Shown here one piece after another: positions 48,570 to 58,782 of a stretch of DNA of 64,000 bases. The stretch is taken from the NCBI RefSeq assembly GCF_000143885.2, contig NC_018580.1:1-64000 (forward strand), read 5' to 3'. The DNA is from Gordonia sp. KTR9. GTDB taxonomy: Bacteria > Actinomycetota > Actinomycetes > Mycobacteriales > Mycobacteriaceae. The notes beneath the pieces were generated by a model, which was not told the origin of the DNA, ran no database searches, and worked only from the letters and a program-made list of their open reading frames with translations. The position numbers and the translations under genes were made by a program. How positions within the stretch are numbered: position 1 is the first letter of the stretch; each line of letters starts with the position of its first letter.

Positions 48570-50252
48570 ATGAGTGACAGTGGAATGGGACCGGTTCGGC
48601 CCCAACGGAATGAGTCGCCGCCCCCGGACGGAGATAACGGCTCGAAAGTCGCCGAGAGCGCGCTGAGCAAAGCCAGCGTGCTGACAGGGAACGCCGGATT
48701 CATGGCCGCGGGGTTGGCCATGAATGCCGCGCGCGGCGGCTCCAGGTGGGTGGGCGCGGGATTCCGCAAGCTCGTTGTTCTCGGAGTCCAAGCCGGAGCG
48801 AAGGTCTCGGGACTCACCGGCGGCGCACTGTCGGTGGGAGCGGGTACGGGTCTCGCCTTGGGTGGCAGTGGATTGATCCTGACGTTGTTGCTGTCACTTG
48901 GCGGACAAGTCATCGACCAGAAGACTCAACGTCGCGAAGCGATGACCGAGATCTGTCAGGAACTCACCGAAGAACCGCAGACTCGCGCCGGGAGCGGCGA
49001 TGCAAGCACCGTGGACGCCAGCATGGAAGAGCAGGCCAAGAAGGTGTATTCGGTGCTGAGCTATGCCGGAATGAACGACCAGAACATCGCGGGCGTCCTC
49101 GGCAATTTCCAGACGGAGTCCGGCATCGACCCGACTTCGATCCAGAACATCTTCGACGAGCCGTACAAGGTCGGCCCGAAGAAGCAGAGCAAGATCGAGG
49201 CTGGCGGTTTCGGTCACAACTCGACCGGCCTGGGTCTGGGGCAGTGGACCGGCTCCAGGGCTCAGCAGTTGCTCGACTACGCCAAGGACAAGGACCGCGA
49301 CTGGTACGACATCGAAATTCAGCTGGCCTTCGCGATGAGCGACGACTCTGGCGCTCCGATCTTCCAGGACATGATCGCCGGCAAGAATCCGGGGGCTGAC
49401 GACCCCGGGGACGCCGCTTTCTACTACCTCGACGAGTGGGAGAACCCTGCAGAACAAGCGCCCGGTGGACCCAACGACGTCACCCGACGCAAGCAAGCAG
49501 AACTCTGGTACGTGAAGATGGCGAGCTGGTCGGTCGAGAGCTCCCTTGGTTCATCGGTACTCGCACTCGCCGGCGAGACAAAGCGCACTGCAAGCAACAA
49601 GGCGCTGGTCGCAGAATTGCTGAAGTGCCCGGGGTTGGGCACCGGCGGGAGTCTCGGCGGGGGCAACAGTTCAGCCGCGGAAGCGATGGTCTCTTTCGCC
49701 TGGCCATTCCTCGACCAGAGTCGCGGCAATGACGGAACCGACCTGTACATGTATGTCCACGACCAGGTGTACCCAGGCGACCCCTACTACGCGAGCTGTG
49801 ACCGCGGCGTAGGGTCCGCGGTTCGGTGGAGTGGAACAGACGATTCGTTCCCGGCTGGACCGGTCAGCGCCCAGGAGCAGTACGTCAACGGAGAAGGCCG
49901 GGACAAGTGGGAGAAGGTCGGATCGGCAATGAACGAGGCCAACCTCAAACCCGGTGATGTCCTGATCGCACCGAACCACATCGAGATGTATGTCGGAGAA
50001 GAGGCAGTGAAGAAGGTCTGGCCGAATGAGTCCGACCATGAACCCAACGCCGTCATCGGCCACGCCTCGCTCAACGACAGATCGCCTGCCCTCGATAGTT
50101 TCGGCGCGATTAGCGATGACGGTAGAAGCTTTGTGGCGTACCGAATCAAGAACAAGGAGAAGGACTCCGAGTTCACCTCGGTCAAGGCGCCAGCAGCAAT
50201 GAAGCCCGGCAAAGGTGACGAGGACGCGGGGACAACAACACCCGGCCCGTAG
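48570..50252 (+). CDS. Two-domain peptidoglycan hydrolase of the transfer system
   Basis: 560 residues. A hydrophobic region (LSVGAGTGLALGGSGLILTL) near residue 100 anchors it. Residues 155-315 form a phage-tail-lysozyme-like domain: NIAGVLGNFQTESGIDPTSI with the catalytic glutamate (Glu183) and GLGLGQWTGSRAQQLLDYAK. The C-terminal domain has SCDRGVGSAVRWSG and LKPGDVLIAPNHIEMYVGE, the Cys-His pair of NlpC/P60 or CHAP-type cysteine peptidases. Such pairs (CwlT, TcpG) open the Gram-positive cell wall for the conjugation channel. Confidence 0.8.
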   Translation: MSDSGMGPVRPQRNESPPPDGDNGSKVAESALSKASVLTGNAGFMAAGLAMNAARGGSRWVGAGFRKLVVLGVQAGAKVSGLTGGALSVGAGTGLALGGSGLILTLLLSLGGQVIDQKTQRREAMTEICQELTEEPQTRAGSGDASTVDASMEEQAKKVYSVLSYAGMNDQNIAGVLGNFQTESGIDPTSIQNIFDEPYKVGPKKQSKIEAGGFGHNSTGLGLGQWTGSRAQQLLDYAKDKDRDWYDIEIQLAFAMSDDSGAPIFQDMIAGKNPGADDPGDAAFYYLDEWENPAEQAPGGPNDVTRRKQAELWYVKMASWSVESSLGSSVLALAGETKRTASNKALVAELLKCPGLGTGGSLGGGNSSAAEAMVSFAWPFLDQSRGNDGTDLYMYVHDQVYPGDPYYASCDRGVGSAVRWSGTDDSFPAGPVSAQEQYVNGEGRDKWEKVGSAMNEANLKPGDVLIAPNHIEMYVGEEAVKKVWPNESDHEPNAVIGHASLNDRSPALDSFGAISDDGRSFVAYRIKNKEKDSEFTSVKAPAAMKPGKGDEDAGTTTPGP

Positions 50253-50267
50253 CAGCCCGGAGGGTCG

Positions 50268-50291
50268 AAATAGTATTCCGTGATACTATTT
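50268..50291. promoter_or_regulatory. AT-rich palindrome
   Basis: AAATAGTAT (50268-50276) and ATACTATTT (50283-50291), nine perfect pairs with a six-base centre, in an AT-rich intergenic stretch before the gene at 50389. A likely operator or terminator-free regulatory site; unusually AT rich for this replicon. Confidence 0.55.
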
Positions 50292-50388
50292 TGTAGTCCC
50301 CGATTATGTGCTCTTACCAGCGCAAACAATAGCACTGAAAATCTGATCGAATAACTCTCAGACACGTTTCGACGAAGGGATGTTCTTC

Positions 50389-51447
50389 ATGGGCGAGGAT
50401 TCACCGCCCCAGACTCCGGGACCCGAGCCGGAAGAAACTGCACCAGTGCGTCACGAGGCCGGCATGGCCGAGAGGATGCGCAAGGCCAAAGAGGCGTCGC
50501 AGCGTAGTCGCGTAGACAACGCGCGACGTCGAGCGCCCGCGGCCTCGTTGATCCGCTATGCCGTCGTGGTCATCTTCGCGGTCGCCACACTGGGCATGAT
50601 CGTCTACTTCACTGGGACGAGCTCGGGCCACGAGAACACTGTCCGGTCCAACCTCTCGGAGATCAAAGAACTCGAGAAGGCATTGGCCGAGGCCGCGGTC
50701 GGCGCGAAGAACATCCCTGACGCAGAAGACCTGCGCCCGGCGTTCAGTTCGGCGGCAACCAAGGCTGATGACCTTGTGTCGATCCAGAACGAGATGGCCC
50801 AACTCGATTTCGAGGTCAAAGATCGCAGTACGGTCTTCGAGAAGTACGGGAGTCTGGTCGACGAGGCGAAGAAGTACTTCACGACGGGTTCGTTGAACGG
50901 AGGGGCCTTCCTGCCACACGGGCAGTGGTATCAACCGTACGAGCCCGGGAAGAACGAGCGCGGGCAGGCAGCATGGATCCGCATGCAGGCCGATACGTGG
51001 GAATGGCAGGCAATCCCGACCAAATCCGTTGACAGCGCAGGGAATATCACGACCTTGTGGGAGGCCCGGTTCGTCGGCGGAGCTGACGACGGGATGCTAC
51101 TGGCGTGGGTGCTCGGCAAGTACGACCCGCAGCGGGGGGAGTTCTTCGATCTGAAGCGAGGCCTCACGACCGAGGGACACAAGCGGGTGGGTGCAACGAC
51201 CAGCCCGCCGGAGGGCAGCACGGAGGAATCTCTGATTGTCGCGCCCGACGAGAAGGAACTGATCGACGGTGCACTGCGTCGGTCGCCGACGACGACTCCG
51301 AGCGAAACGACCCCTCCGGCGACACCGCGGCGTGACACCGAGCGAACCGAGGAGACCCCCACCGGCACAGGGGAGCCGACGGCCCCTACGACCACCGGTG
51401 AGCAGGATCCCGACATGGCCGATCCGGGTTTGGATGGAGCGAACTGA
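50389..51447 (+). CDS. Single-pass envelope protein, 352 residues
   Basis: ATG 50389 follows AAGGGA by nine bases; ATG 50380 overlaps that site and is rejected. Cytosolic proline/basic start, one helix (LIRYAVVVIFAVATLGMIVY), a coiled external stretch (LSEIKELEKALAEAAVGAKN), a beta domain WYQPYEPGKNERGQAAWIRM and a Thr/Pro-rich tail. Likely a periplasm-spanning part of the channel. Overlap-free but only three bases from the next start. Confidence 0.6.
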   Translation: MGEDSPPQTPGPEPEETAPVRHEAGMAERMRKAKEASQRSRVDNARRRAPAASLIRYAVVVIFAVATLGMIVYFTGTSSGHENTVRSNLSEIKELEKALAEAAVGAKNIPDAEDLRPAFSSAATKADDLVSIQNEMAQLDFEVKDRSTVFEKYGSLVDEAKKYFTTGSLNGGAFLPHGQWYQPYEPGKNERGQAAWIRMQADTWEWQAIPTKSVDSAGNITTLWEARFVGGADDGMLLAWVLGKYDPQRGEFFDLKRGLTTEGHKRVGATTSPPEGSTEESLIVAPDEKELIDGALRRSPTTTPSETTPPATPRRDTERTEETPTGTGEPTAPTTTGEQDPDMADPGLDGAN

Positions 51448-51450
51448 GCG

Positions 51451-52173
51451 ATGAGTACACCGAAAGGCGCCGGCACCGGCAGCTTCCACGCCGATACCTC
51501 GGATTCGCGGCAAGAACGTCTGCGCAAGTTCTTGATGCGGAACCTGCTGGTCATCGTGACGGCCGTGGTGTTCGTGATGACGTACCTGGTCCTGGGTGGA
51601 ATTTCATCAGATCGAGACGCCGACTTGGCGAGCCAGAGATCTGAGATCCTGTCCCTCAAGGGCGAACTGACGATGAACGAGGACCAGGTCCATAGCGCGC
51701 GCGGTGAGGCCGTCGAAGAGGCCACCGGCGGCATGGACCTCGACCACAAAGAAAGTGACGACAAGGCCATCACTGCCTTGATGAGAACAGCGCTGACTTG
51801 GAATGGGCTCAGCGAGTATCTCGATCATCGCGACGAGATCATGAAGACCTACGGTTTCGCAGAGGACAGCCAATTTATGCGCGTGTTCATGCCCGGCGAG
51901 AAGGAGGGCATGCAGCGAACTGCTCCCTCGGGGAAGACCTACACCGCCTTCGACAAGGACATGACAAGTGAGTTCGTCTCGCTGAACAGCTCAGTGACGG
52001 GCGTTGCCGGAGACGTGTACAGCTACTTCTCCGTCGTCGAGATGCGTGTCGCCTCCGGCTCCGGCGCTGCGAGCTCGACCGCGTACGTCTCACTGAGCTA
52101 CGACATGATCGATGAGAAACCGGGGAATTTGGACGCGTACACGATCCCAGGTGGGGTAGAGCGTTCGGGGTAG
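51451..52173 (+). CDS. Single-pass envelope protein, 240 residues
   Basis: Starts three bases after the previous stop. Helix FLMRNLLVIVTAVVFVMTYL then a coiled-coil stretch (SLKGELTMNEDQVHSARGEA) and a beta domain (VAGDVYSYFSVVEMRVASGS). Same overall layout as the preceding protein (helix, coil, beta domain), so the two may be paralogues or partners in one complex. Confidence 0.6.
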   Translation: MSTPKGAGTGSFHADTSDSRQERLRKFLMRNLLVIVTAVVFVMTYLVLGGISSDRDADLASQRSEILSLKGELTMNEDQVHSARGEAVEEATGGMDLDHKESDDKAITALMRTALTWNGLSEYLDHRDEIMKTYGFAEDSQFMRVFMPGEKEGMQRTAPSGKTYTAFDKDMTSEFVSLNSSVTGVAGDVYSYFSVVEMRVASGSGAASSTAYVSLSYDMIDEKPGNLDAYTIPGGVERSG

Positions 52174-52215
52174 AAGATAGTGTCCCCGGATATTCGTAAA
52201 TAGGCCCGGAGAGAC

Positions 52216-52254
52216 GAACGCCGCAGGTGACGAGCATGTTCACCTGCGGCGTTC
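52216..52254. terminator. Terminator after the envelope pair
   Basis: Perfect 15-pair stem GAACGCCGCAGGTGA (52216-52230) with 52240-52254 and a nine-base loop, 43 bases beyond the stop at 52173. Confidence 0.85.
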
Positions 52255-52362
52255 ACGATGGTAGGATTTATTCAGAAAATAATCGGCAGTGTCTATTGGC
52301 GCGATTGAATAGCCATCGCAGCGCGATTGTCGATGCATACGGACGAGCAGACGGGGTGGACG

Positions 52363-53004
52363 ATGGTCGCGAAAGACAAGCTGCAGCACAGCGGGAGCGA
52401 AGCGAGAATTGCATTGCGCGAGATCCGCGAGAGTATGGCGACGAACTCCGCTGCGCGAACCGAGCAGTTGGGCGACACCGGCCGCGAGCTCGTGAAGATC
52501 GGCGTCCCCGCGTGGACAGTACGAGCCCACAACCGGCTCGGCCACGTCGGCGGATTCATTCTGTTCGCGTGCCTGATGGTCGTTGCGTGGCCGGTAGCGG
52601 TCGTTCTGGTGACGACACTGCTGCGCACACTCGGAGTCAACATGATCACCAGGCTCCCGGCATCAGTGCTCGACGAGCTGGGAGTCCCGGTCGAACTGGC
52701 CGCGAGCACCACCGATCGCTTCCTGTTCACCTGGGTCATCCCCGTGGTGTTCTTCGTGCTGGTGCTCGCCGGCCTGACCTGTATGGCGCTTCGGCGGCTC
52801 GCGCTGTGGGGATGGGACTGGACCCGCCGGTTGGCCCTGGGCCTGTTCGCCGGATATGGCACCAGCATCCTGGCTGATCGACGCGAACGGAGGGCGCAAG
52901 CGATCAGCACGCAGAGTCACAAAGCCGCGGCCGAACGCAGGGAACCCGGCGCGAAGAAGGCGCAGAGCAAAGGGGCACGCCGTACCCCGGCCGCAGCAAA
53001 GTAG
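52363..53004 (+). CDS. Two-helix membrane protein, 213 residues
   Basis: ATG 52363 follows GGGGTGG; ATG 52333 is an alternative without a ribosome-binding site. Two long hydrophobic helices (GFILFACLMVVAWPVAVVLV and FTWVIPVVFFVLVLAGLTCM) with a basic C-terminal cytosolic tail of about 50 residues. Function in transfer presumed from location. Confidence 0.6.
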   Translation: MVAKDKLQHSGSEARIALREIRESMATNSAARTEQLGDTGRELVKIGVPAWTVRAHNRLGHVGGFILFACLMVVAWPVAVVLVTTLLRTLGVNMITRLPASVLDELGVPVELAASTTDRFLFTWVIPVVFFVLVLAGLTCMALRRLALWGWDWTRRLALGLFAGYGTSILADRRERRAQAISTQSHKAAAERREPGAKKAQSKGARRTPAAAK

Positions 53005-53095
53005 TAGTGCCGGCCACTCCACCGCGCCATCGCGGTAGAGACCATGAGCCCATTCCTGACACTGCCGACCACAGTCGCGACAAGGAGCACCCCGT

Positions 53096-54358
53096 ATGGA
53101 CAAGCCCATCAAACTCGCAGGGTTCTCGGCCGCAACGCCGCTGGCGCGGCAGCTGATCTCGTCCCGCCCGGTCGGGATGATCAGCATGGATCAGGTGCCC
53201 ATGCTCGCAGTGTTCACCTTGGAATCGACCACATTCGATTTCGTTGGTCCTCAGCACATTCCGCAGTTCCGCCTGATGGGCCAGCTGGAGCGACTGATTC
53301 CGGAACGCCCGCAGGAGATGCCGTACGGGATCGGTCAGATCACCCTCCCCGCTGAAGAGTCGATTCGAGTCGTCGGGGACTACCCGTTCAATGTCGAACA
53401 ACTCGGCACGCTGCTGCAGAAAGGGTTGTACCTGGAGGGCTTCGGACCGTCCGAGGATCTGATCGGCCGACCGTTTGAGGTCGACACTCAGATAGACCTG
53501 CGCATCCTTCCGCCGAACCAAGAGGGCGCACCGCCTCTGGTGATCGCGGATCTCTCGCCGATGCACTTCTTCGACATGCGACTGGACACCTCGCGTTACG
53601 AACTGGCCGCACACTTTCCCGACTACCGTGCGGCGCTGATCGAGGCAGGCAAAATCACCGGGTACGAGGCGCTGAGCGCTGAACCCGCCGACCCGGCGAA
53701 CCACACAGAGCTGTCAGACTTCTCGTTCGGTAATCGGGGCGAGGAGATCGATCTAGCGTCCATCACCGGCAGAGGTGGGAAGAATCTGGTCGAGCGGCTT
53801 TCGACGCTGTTAGACGTGGAACTGAGTGCTCCCACGGAACTGCGCGGACTGCGCGAGGATATGCGCGGAGCGCAGACGCGCGCGGACCGGGCGCGAGCCA
53901 ATCTGATGTCGCCGGGACTCGGTGAACTCCACATCGAAACCGGGCGTACGCAAGCGTCGACGTCGGCGAGCCTACCTCCCACAACCGACGCACTCAGCAA
54001 GGCCGCAGCACAACTCGACAACATGGACCTCGACGACCTCGATCTGAGCGGGTTCTCTCTCGGTGACAACGAGGCGGCCGCCGTTGACATCGAGGACGAT
54101 GACACATCGCTGCCGACCCTGACGCTCTCCGATTCGGATCCCATCGTCGCCTCCCTGATCGCCGAGCACGAGGAGGAAGGGTTCTCCTTCGGCAAACAGG
54201 TCGATGAGGACCCAGCTGTCAGAGCACGCAAGGCCCGGCAGGCCCGAGAGGCGTCGGCGCGGCGAGCTCGACAGAACCAGCAGCTCAACACCGCGCGCGA
54301 CCTACCAGAAGGCAACGCGGCGCCCACCAACGACAACGGCCCCCAGCTGGGTGGCTGA
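53096..54358 (+). CDS. Soluble transfer-region protein ending GPQLGG
   Basis: 420 residues. The first 180 residues form a beta-rich domain (TFDFVGPQHIPQFRLMGQLE, FEVDTQIDLRILPPNQEGAP); the rest is acidic and low complexity, with LDNMDLDDLDLSGFSLGDNE, then a basic patch RKARQAREASARRARQNQQL. The very end, NDNGPQLGG, matches the end of the protein at 59525 (DSGPQLG). Lies directly before the relaxase. Possibly a relaxosome partner or transferred protein. Not recognised. Confidence 0.6.
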   Translation: MDKPIKLAGFSAATPLARQLISSRPVGMISMDQVPMLAVFTLESTTFDFVGPQHIPQFRLMGQLERLIPERPQEMPYGIGQITLPAEESIRVVGDYPFNVEQLGTLLQKGLYLEGFGPSEDLIGRPFEVDTQIDLRILPPNQEGAPPLVIADLSPMHFFDMRLDTSRYELAAHFPDYRAALIEAGKITGYEALSAEPADPANHTELSDFSFGNRGEEIDLASITGRGGKNLVERLSTLLDVELSAPTELRGLREDMRGAQTRADRARANLMSPGLGELHIETGRTQASTSASLPPTTDALSKAAAQLDNMDLDDLDLSGFSLGDNEAAAVDIEDDDTSLPTLTLSDSDPIVASLIAEHEEEGFSFGKQVDEDPAVRARKARQAREASARRARQNQQLNTARDLPEGNAAPTNDNGPQLGG

Positions 54359-54429
54359 ATGCGTTGGCGAGGATGCGGGCGACATGAGTGCGACCGCGTC
54401 GTGCATCTCAGCAGCAAAGGACAGGGGCG

Positions 54430-57063
54430 GTGACACTCAAGCAGTCGATCGTCGTGGTCAACGAGTACACGGTCAAGACCGACGCTCAGAAGACCGGTGG
54501 GACCCGTGGAGGTAGTCCGGGCGCGTACGTGACGCGATACATGGCTCGGGAACTCGCGACGGAGCCAATCGCGCCAGTGCAGCGAACTGATCTCGACAGC
54601 TTCGTCACGAAGTACATGGCCCGGGCCGATGCCGTCGAATCCATGCTCGCCGATCACCGCACCGGTGAAGCCAGTATCGCAGGCGCAGAACGTTCGTCGG
54701 GATATGACGCACCCACTCTCGCCGGCCGGCGCATTCAGCGCACCGCGCGCCGCGCGATAGAGAAGATGCGCGCGGCCGTGGGTGGGACTGGACGTGATCA
54801 GGTCGGCCCGGCGGAGCTGAAATCAGAGTTCGCTGCGGCCCAAGGTGACAGCGGCGTCGCTTTCGGTCACAGCGGAGTGTCGCTGAGCCATGAACGACTG
54901 CACAGCGATGCCGCGCAGATCCAGGAATTGTTCTCCAACGGCCATACGGTCATGAAGACCGTGCTCAGCTTCGACCACGACTACCTTCGCGAACAGGGCC
55001 TGGTTCCGGCGGAGATGGACATCGATCCAAGCACCGGAGCAGCGCGCCGAGGCGCGTACCGAGGGCAACTCGATCAGCTCAAACTGCGGCTCGCCGTCAT
55101 GGAAGGCCTCAGGCGCATGTGCAGGGTCGGCGATTTCGATGACCTGCGCTATGTCGGGGTAATCCAGGTCGACACCGCACACGTGCACGTGCACCTGGCA
55201 ATGGTTGACGCCGGCCATGGCCGCCGCGCCGTCGACGGCAGCCAGAAGGGAAAGCTGACGGCGCGGGAGATGGGTTTGCTGCGCAGCGGCCTGCACTCGT
55301 CGCTCGACCGACACCGCCAGATCGAACATCTCTCCAGCGCGGTCGGTTACCAACGGCGAAGTGTCAGTGCGTTCGTGCGCCGTTGGGCCTACGAATCCCT
55401 CAGCGTCAGTGCCAGAGCGCAATTCATCCTCGCCTGCTTGCCCGAAGATCGTGCCCTGTGGCGTGCCTCGAGCAACAGCAAGGACATGGCAAAGGCCAAC
55501 CGGCTCGTTCGTGAGCTCGTCGAGGACCACCTCAGCCAGCCGGGTTCACCGATGCCAGATGCCGTAGCCCAAGTGCACGAGTACGCAGCGCATCGACGCG
55601 CGAAAGAAGGCCTGAGTCAACAGGAATACAACCGTTTGATCACTGAGGGACGCGAACGTGTCGTCGCTCAAGCAATGAACGGCGTGTACTCCGTGCTCTC
55701 TGCAGTCGCCGATGACGAGCTGACGGTACAGACGCCGCTGATGCTGTCGATGAGCGAGGATCTCGGTCAGCTCGTCGAGCAGATCTCGGAAGAACAGCTG
55801 CAGGCCACCGCGGCGGGCCGCCGCGTGGAAATGAGCGCAGGGCACTTCGCGCTCCGACTTCGCTCCTACACAGAAAGACTCAACCGCCACCAGACCTTGC
55901 GTGAGCAGATGCTACTGAAAGTGCGGTCCTGGGAGGACGCCGCACTGCTCGGACGTACCGCGCCCGGATCAGAGACGATGCGCACGTTCTACCTCACCGA
56001 GGCGGACTACCACGGACGTTGCGTGAGTAAGTATCAGCACTATCTCGACCTGGGCGGGGCTCGGCTGTCGGAGTGGTCAGAGCAGTGGCGGTCGGTCGAG
56101 GTGTACGGACGCAAACTGACTGGACTCCGGGCGCTGCGCGCCGACAAATCGATTCCGAAGATGAAGGACCCGGATGCTGCCGAACGGCTCGGGCAAGAAC
56201 TCTATGGCCAGGGCGGCGGAGGACGACTGGCACGGACCGGGTCTGAGGGTAAAGCCGGCCGTGCAGTCATCGACGCCCGATTGGAGATGATGACGCGCAG
56301 ATATTCGAACATGGTCGACGACCTGGTGGAGTCCTGGCGCAGAAGTGGATCCGCGGTGCGGGTCGACACGGTGGAACCCGGCACACCGACGTCGACGGGA
56401 CAGAGGCTGCTACCGGGCGGCCTCGAGCACGGACCCGTACTCGACATCCACGAGCCGGGCGCTCAGGTGGTGGTCTCCGCCCAACCAGAACACGCGTTTG
56501 AACTGGTCAAAGGTGTCGACATGCACGAGCTCGGCCTCGACTGGAACAGTGACCAGAAGGTGGGTCCTCGCACGGCGGCGCGATTCACAGCGATCGCGCG
56601 CTCACGCGCTGAAGCTGTCGAAGCCGCCGAGGAGTGGATGATCGCATCCGGCCAGCACGAAGAGGTCGCATCCGAGCTCGGAATGGCGATCTCCGACATC
56701 GCCGCAATGCGTGAACATGCGGCCACAATCCGATCAACCGGCCGATTGCCGTCTCTGCTCGCCGCCGCGGCGGACAAGGCCCGCAAACTGCGAGAACGTA
56801 TCCGCGCTGAACTCGACGCGGTCACAACGAGTGAGACGCCCCCGGCGGGTCCGGGGACCGACCACGCGTCGCTGCCCATCGCGCCTGCCAGCGACGGTCT
56901 GGAGGCGGTGCTGGCGCAACAGGCTCAAGGGCGACGGCCCAAGCGCAAAGGCGCGACGACACGCATCGATACGGGCCTGGGCGGTGCGATCAATGCGTCG
57001 ATGGAGGTGGCGGTCAGGCAGTACCGAGCCGACACCAGCAAGGACACATCACCGGGCATGTAG
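54430..57063 (+). CDS. MOB_P-like conjugative relaxase
   Basis: 877 residues from GTG 54430. GAYVTRYMARELATEP (Tyr37) resembles motif I of MobP2/MobL relaxases, and a second copy, SFVTKYMARADAVES (Tyr62), follows 25 residues later. The metal-binding histidine motif is DTAHVHVHLAMVDAG (His251, 253, 255), the HUH-type site. After LTAREMGLLRSGLHSSLDRH comes a long helical C-terminal region without helicase motifs. It would nick at oriT and lead the strand into the recipient. The exact MOB subfamily needs a profile search. Confidence 0.75.
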   Translation: MTLKQSIVVVNEYTVKTDAQKTGGTRGGSPGAYVTRYMARELATEPIAPVQRTDLDSFVTKYMARADAVESMLADHRTGEASIAGAERSSGYDAPTLAGRRIQRTARRAIEKMRAAVGGTGRDQVGPAELKSEFAAAQGDSGVAFGHSGVSLSHERLHSDAAQIQELFSNGHTVMKTVLSFDHDYLREQGLVPAEMDIDPSTGAARRGAYRGQLDQLKLRLAVMEGLRRMCRVGDFDDLRYVGVIQVDTAHVHVHLAMVDAGHGRRAVDGSQKGKLTAREMGLLRSGLHSSLDRHRQIEHLSSAVGYQRRSVSAFVRRWAYESLSVSARAQFILACLPEDRALWRASSNSKDMAKANRLVRELVEDHLSQPGSPMPDAVAQVHEYAAHRRAKEGLSQQEYNRLITEGRERVVAQAMNGVYSVLSAVADDELTVQTPLMLSMSEDLGQLVEQISEEQLQATAAGRRVEMSAGHFALRLRSYTERLNRHQTLREQMLLKVRSWEDAALLGRTAPGSETMRTFYLTEADYHGRCVSKYQHYLDLGGARLSEWSEQWRSVEVYGRKLTGLRALRADKSIPKMKDPDAAERLGQELYGQGGGGRLARTGSEGKAGRAVIDARLEMMTRRYSNMVDDLVESWRRSGSAVRVDTVEPGTPTSTGQRLLPGGLEHGPVLDIHEPGAQVVVSAQPEHAFELVKGVDMHELGLDWNSDQKVGPRTAARFTAIARSRAEAVEAAEEWMIASGQHEEVASELGMAISDIAAMREHAATIRSTGRLPSLLAAAADKARKLRERIRAELDAVTTSETPPAGPGTDHASLPIAPASDGLEAVLAQQAQGRRPKRKGATTRIDTGLGGAINASMEVAVRQYRADTSKDTSPGM

Positions 57064-57138
57064 CCCGGCGACAGCGGTCAGGTGCCGCGGCCGACCGGTC
57101 GCCGGCAGGGTGGGCAATTCGATGACGAGGAGACGGGT

Positions 57139-58626
57139 ATGGCGCGAGTCAAACAGACGGTTGTTGCGGTTGTCCACGGCAGCGATGAAGGTGCCGGTGT
57201 CGACGTCGAGGTGTATCCCTACGATCCGGCCATCGCGAACGGATACAAGGCCCAGGAGTTGCTGAGGTCCTGGCGGCCCCAGCCCGGCGAGCTCGACGAC
57301 AGGGAGAGCGTCAACCGCCGTGTGCGAGCGTTGCAGCGCACACCCGGGCACAGTCTCGTACCTCAGGATCGAGGCGCCAGAGGATTCCTCACAAGAGCGC
57401 GAGAGGGCGAGCTTACTTGGGGACGCACGGTGTCCGGAAACTCCGCGAGCCCGATTCACGACGCGAGCTACGAGTACGAACTCGGTGAAGTCCTCCTGTT
57501 CGACGCCGAGATCGACACCGACACGCTGCACATCGACTGGAATACTGCGGTGCCACACCCCTCCACCGACCCGCAGACGATCCCACATACCGGTTTGTTG
57601 CATCGCTTCGACGGCGTGATGCTCGATCCAGAGGCGTGCCGGCAGAGGATTCACCTGACGAAGGTCACGCCCGATGGGACGATGCACCCGTTCAACGAGG
57701 CCGGGCAGCTGGTCACCAGTCTCACGAGCCAGGAACAGGTCGACTACATCAACGCCGACCGGACACAGCTTCCTCATCGAGGGCCGCTGCTGATCACCGT
57801 CGACTTCGGCAATGGCGATCCGAACGCCGCCCGGTTGCGCGCGCAACCCGCGGACGTGGCGATGCGTGCAGGCACGATAGAGCCGATCGCACCACACCAA
57901 GGAGTCGCGTTTCGACCCGCCGACCTCGAGCTGCTGCGACGTGCGGCCGGCGACCAGCACGCCCGGATCACTGACGCCAACGGGTCAACCGTAGGTGCGG
58001 TGTACCTCGTTGAGGCCGACTACGGGATGCCGGGCCTGCCCGGATCGGTGGTGTTCGATGCGCTCGGCGCATCCGATGCGACACACAGCGATCCGAGTAT
58101 CGGATCACTCTCAGTCACCCAGGTCGGCGGCCAGCTCCAGGTACGCACGAGCGGGACGCGGTTTGCCACCGCAAACCCAGAGCGGTCGCCCGTTGCTAGC
58201 TCAGCATTCCTCGGAGGTACGGCGCCGACACGCGGCCAGCGGTGGCCAGCGGACAGCGCTGGATACTCCCATGGGCCGGGCGCCGGAGGCGACAGGCGCT
58301 CCACCGCTCAAACTTCGGCCGGCGAATCAGCGCAGGCCGAACGTAAAGCGCTGGCGGCGATTCATTCGCGGACCGCCGCGCTGGTGCGCGAACATGGCCC
58401 GACGGTAGTCAATGCGACCAAGAAGAAACTGAAAGACCCTGCGGTGCAGGCAATGTTGAAGAAGTCGATGTTGACCGCGGTCGAAGTCGGATTGGCGGGC
58501 AAAGGGGGCAGTTCGCTGAAGTTCGCCAAAGCAGCAAGCACCGCGATCCGCGTGAGCGACATCGTGGCCACTGCGCAGTCCCAGCAGCTCCGCACCGACG
58601 GGAAGTCGCCAGGACCATCTCTGTGA
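57139..58626 (+). CDS. Hypothetical transfer-region protein, 495 residues
   Basis: GAGGAG six bases before the ATG. Mixed alpha/beta body (VVAVVHGSDEGAGVDVEVYP, YEYELGEVLLFDAEIDTDTL, HRGPLLITVDFGNGDPNAAR), then a Gly/Ser/Arg linker and a helical basic C-terminus (ATKKKLKDPAVQAMLKKSML). Placed right after the relaxase. It could be an accessory or translocated protein; no motif identified. Confidence 0.55.
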   Translation: MARVKQTVVAVVHGSDEGAGVDVEVYPYDPAIANGYKAQELLRSWRPQPGELDDRESVNRRVRALQRTPGHSLVPQDRGARGFLTRAREGELTWGRTVSGNSASPIHDASYEYELGEVLLFDAEIDTDTLHIDWNTAVPHPSTDPQTIPHTGLLHRFDGVMLDPEACRQRIHLTKVTPDGTMHPFNEAGQLVTSLTSQEQVDYINADRTQLPHRGPLLITVDFGNGDPNAARLRAQPADVAMRAGTIEPIAPHQGVAFRPADLELLRRAAGDQHARITDANGSTVGAVYLVEADYGMPGLPGSVVFDALGASDATHSDPSIGSLSVTQVGGQLQVRTSGTRFATANPERSPVASSAFLGGTAPTRGQRWPADSAGYSHGPGAGGDRRSTAQTSAGESAQAERKALAAIHSRTAALVREHGPTVVNATKKKLKDPAVQAMLKKSMLTAVEVGLAGKGGSSLKFAKAASTAIRVSDIVATAQSQQLRTDGKSPGPSL

Positions 58627-58782
58627 TCAGTAAGTCTCTGAGTTTCCTCAGAAGTTTAGTTCTCGCAGCTCAGGCACGAAATTTATATTTCTATGCTATT
58701 AATGTAGAGCAGTCTAAACCGAGAGGACTTGCCCCGGCACCCCTGCCCGGGTGGAGAGTCTCCAGATTGAGGGATGTGAAGG

